From contig NC_081409.1 of NCBI RefSeq assembly GCF_030272615.1, forward strand, positions 26,607,406-26,671,405: DNA of 64,000 bases. Reading direction: 5' to 3'. Shown here piece by piece: positions 59,016-64,000 of this stretch (the stretch's first letter is position 1; the number at the start of each line of letters is the position of its first letter). The notes below the pieces were generated by a model, which saw only the letters and a list, made by a program, of their open reading frames with translations, was not told the origin of the DNA and ran no database searches. This stretch comes from Cryptomeria japonica. Its lineage: Eukaryota > Streptophyta > Pinopsida > Cupressales > Cupressaceae. The translations under genes were made by a program, and so were the position numbers.

Positions 59016-59944
59016 GGTGTGAATACTCTTATATTACTCAAATCCAGGTTTGTGGCTCAATCCGATGGTCGTAGCTCACTGTTTGTGCATAATTACTTCA
59101 ATTCCAACCCATTTGCCCTAATTCCAACATTTCAACAATTCAACTTGAAAGAGGGCATCAATCTCTAATCTAGTGAATCAAACATAATTTCTCAGCCCTA
59201 TCCTTTCTAATTTGTGGCTAGATCTCTTGGGTTTGCCCCTCTTTAATGTAGTGCTACCTAAACCTAAAATTAACAGATTTTACCTTAATTAGGTGAAAGC
59301 CCTAATTTGTTCACCATTACATTTTGGTGAACTTGACTCCTTACACCCTTTATTCTGATTTATGTTCTTAGATCTGAGTGTTTATGTAATTTAAAATTAA
59401 AATTTACATTTACAAGTTTAATTTCCGATTGAATTTCAAAAAAATAGAAGTTAAATCAACAAAAACCCTAATTTTTAATTTTAAAATTAAGCTTGTGGGT
59501 GGTCTAATTTGGATTAATTGTTTCAGATCTGATTTGGGAACATTTTAAATTTCAAATTTACATTATATCTTATTTTAATCAAATTACGTAAATTTAGAGG
59601 TTTATTCACAAAAACCCTAATTTATTTTGATTAATTTGGTTTGTGGGTTGCATAATTCATCAGTTTCATTTTTAGATCTGATTTAATCATTCATAATGTC
59701 ACTTAATAGATCTGATTTATTTTCTATTTCACATATGATTGCATTGTTTTTTACTTACATTTATCATAATCATGTGTTGGATAATGGTTTCTTTCATTTC
59801 ACATTGCTTCTTTTCATTCATAGCACTTTGGCATATTGCATTTTTAGAATTTCCAAATTCCTTCCTTTCAATCAATTATATCTCAAATATTTCATTTATA
59901 GTGCATGTTGTTTTATTGTGATATTTTTAGGAAAATGCATTGGA
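59016..59944. other. LTR end or leader of the gypsy element
   Basis: Contains several AAACCCTAATTT-like stretches and AT-rich DNA. A plus-strand frame from 59696 is hydrophobic and probably not coding upstream of about 59945. Confidence 0.4.
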
Positions 59945-61126
59945 TATATAGATCACATTAAAGCTTTTGTAGATCCCAATCCTAGAGATGCTAATGGAAA
60001 ACCTAATACTTGTACCTCACCTAGGGTATCTAATGTGAATAAAGAACAAGCTAATACCCCTATCAATGATCTCTCTAATAGAGAGAAAGCATAGAAGAGC
60101 ATGGCACCATCTTCTTCTCATACACATACCCTAGCGCAAGGGGGGTAAGATCAAGATATTGGTTATTCAATCTCTCTAGATCCCCCTTATTCTCCTATAG
60201 CCTATCTTAATCATCAAAACATTCATAGAGAAGATGATGTTATGCATTTCATTCATGATATATTTCCCAACCTAACATTAAGTAAATATTAGGCCTTAGA
60301 TGCTAAGGATCTTCCTTCCCAATCCATCAAAGAGGATATGCATGATGATAGAAAGGAAAATTCCCCTACACAAGATATTCCTTCTTCATCTACTTTTTGC
60401 TTTGCTTCTTCTAAATAGACTGACATTACAAATTTCAAAGAAATCCACTATAATTTTCCTCCTCCTTCTCAATTAAAAACTTCTTATGGGAGTGGTTATA
60501 ACATAATATTAAAACAAGGTTTTAGAGGACAAGGACTTGGGAAATTTGAACAAGGAATTAGAGTCCCTATAAATACTCCTACACAAGCTAGTGCCGAAGG
60601 TCTAAGACATTATCATGAATCCCCTATGGATGATCTCCTTATAATTCAAAATTTTAAGGATTACCTTGCAATACATAAGACTTATCATCCATCTAAGGGT
60701 GCTTCTTCTTCAAACACTCTTTTCTGTTCATATCATCAGACTCATGAGCATCATTGTCCGGATTTTAAAAAAAGTATGCAAGAACTAATTAATAATGGAA
60801 CTCTTAAAATCATAGATGACAATCCTTCTTCTTCTAACAACCCTTGTTCTACATCTCAAGAAACAAAACCTAATCCCTTTGATGATCAAGAAAAATTGGT
60901 CACTAGAATCTTTTGGAGATTGAAGTATGATAAGAATGTTGTTTTTCCTTTCATAAAATTCACTAATAAATATAAGGAAATGAACATTGTATTTTTCATC
61001 GTAGTTGTGCTCCTTCTCTTGGAAAGTGTAAAGCATTCAAAACATTTGTTCAAGACTTATATGATAGGGCTCGCACATCTCACACAACCGATCTTGCTCT
61101 CTTTCTTGGTGAAAAAGTAGTGTCGT
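59945..61126 (+). pseudogene. Gypsy gag-type ORF with G-patch-like motif
   Basis: One plus-strand frame persists from about 59945 (HIKAFVDPNPRDANGKPNT) with stops at 60092, about 60147, 60290 and 60416. It has GFRGQGLGKFEQGIRVPI at 60518-60573, a G-patch-like motif found in some gypsy polyproteins, and CSYHQTHEHHCPDFKKSMQE (about 60725-60785), a C-H-H-C unit. A frame change near 60980 leads to CAPSLGKCKAFKTFVQDLYD and LALFLGEKVVS ending near 61126. I infer a structural/protease-region protein; the catalytic DTG was not seen. Its function in the element is unproven. Confidence 0.6.
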
Positions 61127-62211
61127 AGCATTCCATTTGCCCTTCATGTTTCTCCTCACCCTATGACACTAGTATTTAACTTAATTGAGGTCTCTTTGTC
61201 ATAAGAGATGATGCTTTTTCACTTTCAAACATCTTGGGGCAGCAACATCATTAATTGTTCAATCTATCTTATTTCTTCTCTTTCACTAATTCCCTTTAGG
61301 GGTTGCATTTTTCATACTTTGATATCCTTTCTTGCATGGAATGGTATGCCTCTTATGATTAATCTCTCCTTAGGGGATTTTGTGATCTTTTATTTCAATT
61401 CTTTCTTCTCTCTTTGAAGATTACCTCTTCTTTAGAGTAGCATTTTACATATCTTAATGTCTTTTCTTGCATTGAATATTCTTTCATGTGAGTACATTGT
61501 GCATTGGCTTATGTCTAATCTCTCCTTAGAGGTTGCGCAATTATTCTCATTGTCTTTACACTTAGGGGAAATGATTTCTTTCTTATCCTTTCTAAGGATC
61601 CACTTTTCCTTTGTTGAGTGGTGTTTGCTTTTGATTTGATGTCATTCCTTGTGTGAAGTTGTTGTTTGCTCAAGGATTCTCTCTTATGCAAGAGGTGTGT
61701 GTTCTTGACTACATCCTCTTTTTCACTTGGTAATGTATATCTATCATAGACTCACCCCTCACATTGGGTCAAAAGTGTGTCATCCTTCATCAAGAATCCC
61801 TTCAACCTAGCGATAGGGGGAAGGTATGCATTCTTGTTCTCCTTCCCTTCTTTTGGTAGAAGATGCTATATTTGTTCAAGAACTCCTTTTGGAGGTAGAT
61901 GTCTTTTGAGAAAAGATCTCTTCTCCTCCAAATATCCTCTTTACACTTGTTGCAAGATATCTATTTTTCAACTATCTTATCCTTGTTTGAAGAGTATTCC
62001 CTCTTTAGATTGGATTAATGACATTGTTGTCTAAAGGATATCTCTGTGGTGTTGAAGGTGGGTATCCTTGTTTCTAACATCCTTAAGACAACAACATAGG
62101 GCTATGTTGACATATGAAGGGGGGGTAACGGGGGGTCGGGGCGCGTACATATTGCCCTCTTTGTACTATATTGTACCATATTTTTACATGTCTTAAATGA
62201 GGTGTTCATTC
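61127..62211. other. T-rich non-coding interior of the gypsy element
   Basis: Plus-strand T/C-rich DNA with diverged repeats of TTTCTTGCAT(G/T)GAAT and AATCTCTCCTTAG(G/A)GG. A G-rich cluster lies at 62119-62141 (runs of 7, 6 and 4 G). Short ORFs here are probably fortuitous. Confidence 0.5.
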
Positions 62212-62544
62212 TCGAAACCAAAGAAAACAAACTCTTACACGAGATGCTTCATGCCCAAAACCAGACACAACATTGATGTATTTATTAGACGGGGCACACA
62301 TTCTTGAAACGAGAGAAAACAAACTCTTACACGGGATGTCCTCGAAACCAAACATATATTTGTCTTGTACGGGGTTGCACATTCTTGAAACCAAAGCCAA
62401 CAAACTCTTATATGAGATGCTCTTGAAACTAGACTTGCCCCTTGACATTTGCATTTTCATTACATGTCTTAAATAGGTTGAAGCATGCTCGAAACAAGAG
62501 AAAACAAACTCTTCTATGGGATGCTATACACTTGAAACTAGACA
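62212..62544 (+). repeat. Four diverged tandem repeats, about 80-105 bp
   Basis: Units starting near 62212, 62301, 62382 and 62487 share (C/T)TCGAAAC-(A/G)A-GAGAAAACAAACTCTT followed by A(C/T)(G/A)(A/G)GATGC and CTTGAAACTAGAC. They lie in the 3' non-coding part of the gypsy element. Confidence 0.8.
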
Positions 62545-63140
62545 TCACTTGCACACACACACTAGGATGAGTGGAACTAGAAAAACGCAACTAGACTATT
62601 CCTACTCTCCTCCCCAACATGGATCACCTAGAAAAACACATCTAGAATGTGTATCCATTTCCTCTCTCATTCTTCTCATAGATCACCTAGAGAAACACGT
62701 CTAGAATGCGTATCCATGCTTCTTCCTTTCTTCTCATGAGCTCGTAGCTTTGTTGTTTGTAGTTCATGGATGATGCATGCTCTTTCTCTTTTATGTGATC
62801 ACTTGTGTTCTTAAGATGACATTTTTTCAAGAATGATATTAGTGGTTGAGACATTTTGATATTGAGGCCTCTTCGGCTAGTTGACTTGAGGTCTTGTTTT
62901 TGGTCTTTAGTTTTTGTGTGGTGTGTCTTGTACCTTTTTGTCTTTTTTCCTTTGTTTTCCTTTTTGTTTTTGTCTTGTTTTGTGTGCCCTTGCATGCATT
63001 TGAGCGAGTTAAGGTCCTAAGATTGGGGGCTTGGTTCCTCAAAATTAGTGATGTCTTATACTCCTCGTGATTGTGCTCCTCATTGCTCCTCTCTTTCATC
63101 TGCTTTACCATGAGTGTTTGCATAGGCTCATACTCCCATT
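62545..63140. other. 3' non-coding part of the gypsy element
   Basis: Holds a shorter two-copy repeat, GATCACCTAGA(A/G)AAACAC(A/G)TCTAGAATG(T/C)GTATCCAT at 62622-62657 and 62681-62716. No gene is recognised; minus-strand lysine-rich frames at 62687-63123 reflect T-rich composition. Confidence 0.45.
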
Positions 63141-63152
63141 AAAGTGGGGGCT
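63141..63152 (+). other. Polypurine tract of the gypsy element
   Basis: AAAGTGGGGGCT lies about 12 bases before the start of the 3' LTR similarity. Confidence 0.65.
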
Positions 63153-63163
63153 AAATATAGCAT

Positions 63164-64000
63164 CATAAATTGTCATCGGGCCAATTTATACCTCATGTTT
63201 GTGCCCCTACTTTAGCGTGTCTCACTCTCATCTCCTATCTGGGTCCGTTCAGTGCCTTAACTCCAATTTTGATCCCATATGCACCCACCAAATGATTCTC
63301 TGGAGGGTTGTCCTCCTCTCTGGGACTAAATCATGGTCTTTGATTGAGGAAGACTAGGGTGCTAGCTCAATGGGGCCCAATTTTTAAATGGAGGATGGGA
63401 CTTATCTCTTCAGCGGAAAATAAAATCGGTGGATCTATATGACCATTGGAGGTTGGCCTAATTGGTAAATTGACCTAGGACCCCATATATAAAGACATTC
63501 AATTCATTTCAAATCTACGTCTCCATATCCATTTAATCTATCAATCAAGTGTTTGTGCATTCATCATCCAACATTTTCAGAGATCTTCAAGGCTGCATAT
63601 TCTTCATTCAACCATCGTGGAGCAAAATTACATCATTCATATGCAAGCATGTGTGTGTGATTAGTGTTTTTTCATGTTAATGCCATTTCATACAATATAT
63701 GTGATTACAATCAAGAAGCAAAGCATCATTATCAACAATTGTAGATCTGAGGTATACCTTTCTATTATTTATTGCAATATTTGCAATATTTCGTTCAAGG
63801 TTAATTCCTTAAATAGGGTTTGACTTAGGAAAACCCCTATTCCCAACCTATTTCCCTTCTCTAATGCATGTAGGAAAAAGTGTGAAGCTGCGATCTTCAA
63901 AATCAACTTTATTCACAAAGATGAACAGGTTCCCGTTTGGACGACGAAAAGTGCGAAGGACTAGAGCGACGGGCATTCTGGTCCCAATGAATTAGGATCT
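63164..64000 (+). repeat. 3' LTR of the gypsy element, partial
   Basis: Colinear with 58182-59015. It continues past the window edge. Confidence 0.78.

Larger units (their letters stand above)
58182..64000 (+). mobile_element. Gypsy-type LTR element, cut by window end
   Basis: 58182-59015 and 63164-64000 are direct repeats, diverged but colinear over about 835 bp, with a polypurine tract (AAAGTGGGGGCT) just before the second. They are the LTRs of one plus-strand element whose right end lies beyond the window. The interior has a decayed gag-type ORF with a G-patch-like motif, then T-rich DNA and tandem repeats. RT, RNase H and integrase were not found in the 4 kb interior, so the element is deleted or a non-autonomous derivative. 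Its family placement (gypsy, perhaps the Tat/Ogre group) is tentative. Confidence 0.75.

Noticed and set aside
59696-59944. Hydrophobic N-terminal extension of the gypsy ORF
   Set aside because: T-rich leader DNA giving Phe/Leu/Ile codons; coding character begins only near 59945.
1-64000. tRNA or rRNA genes
   Set aside because: None recognised; the TGGTATCAGAGC words are primer sites next to LTRs, not tRNA genes.

Overview
This window looks like plant nuclear DNA, most likely from a large-genome seed plant such as a conifer. That is an inference from the AT-rich intergenic sequence, the density of old LTR retrotransposons with tRNA-Met-type primer sites (TGGTATCAGAGC), a CACTA-type DNA transposon, a PLS-class PPR fragment and a plant CWC22 copy. 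I found no intact host gene. Nearly all coding signal belongs to decayed mobile elements or pseudogenes.

Layout. 1-4310: a probable LTR with AT palindromes (1243-2438), then a decayed copia LTR, primer site and gag. 4675-11288: a complete LTR element (called F) with matched 809-bp LTRs, target-site duplication, primer site and polypurine tract. It carries no polymerase; instead it has a coiled-coil/zinc-knuckle ORF and a long unknown ORF. 11385-16352: a minus-strand copia-type element (B) with gag and protease but no integrase, RT or RNase H.

17172-35994 is a nest. A copia fragment (E) was split by a plus-strand copia element (D, 18228-34844). The 3' LTR of D was hit by a minus-strand copia element (C, 25926-33259), whose gag was hit by an element that left a solo LTR of the F family (30631-31468). 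Each level has identifiable target duplications, so the order is E, D, C, then the F-type LTR.

36777-39331 is a decayed minus-strand Ty3/gypsy gag-protease segment with one LTR. 39332-46513 looks like a rearranged CACTA (En/Spm) element: a CACTA terminus with CGTCGG-rich subterminal DNA, a 212-bp hairpin repeat, a spliced minus-strand gene joining a SET-like domain to a Transposase_24-like domain, and the 5' end of a TNP2-type transposase gene. 47215-50191 holds an uninterrupted, frame-broken CWC22 copy bracketed by 117-bp inverted repeats that themselves derive from CWC22. 51091-51911 is a PPR fragment. 53383-55350 has a minus-strand ORF fragment and a further LTR of the B/C family. 58182-64000 is a decayed gypsy-type element with one LTR at each end, the right one cut by the window edge.

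How the parts relate: F and B lack their own polymerase and, if they ever moved, would have needed RT and integrase from relatives. C is of the same LTR family as B and encodes a full set of domains, so it is a plausible type of helper for B. All element ORFs seen here carry stops or frameshifts, so nothing in the window is likely to be autonomous today. Element boundaries and domains were read by eye; no alignment or database search was run.
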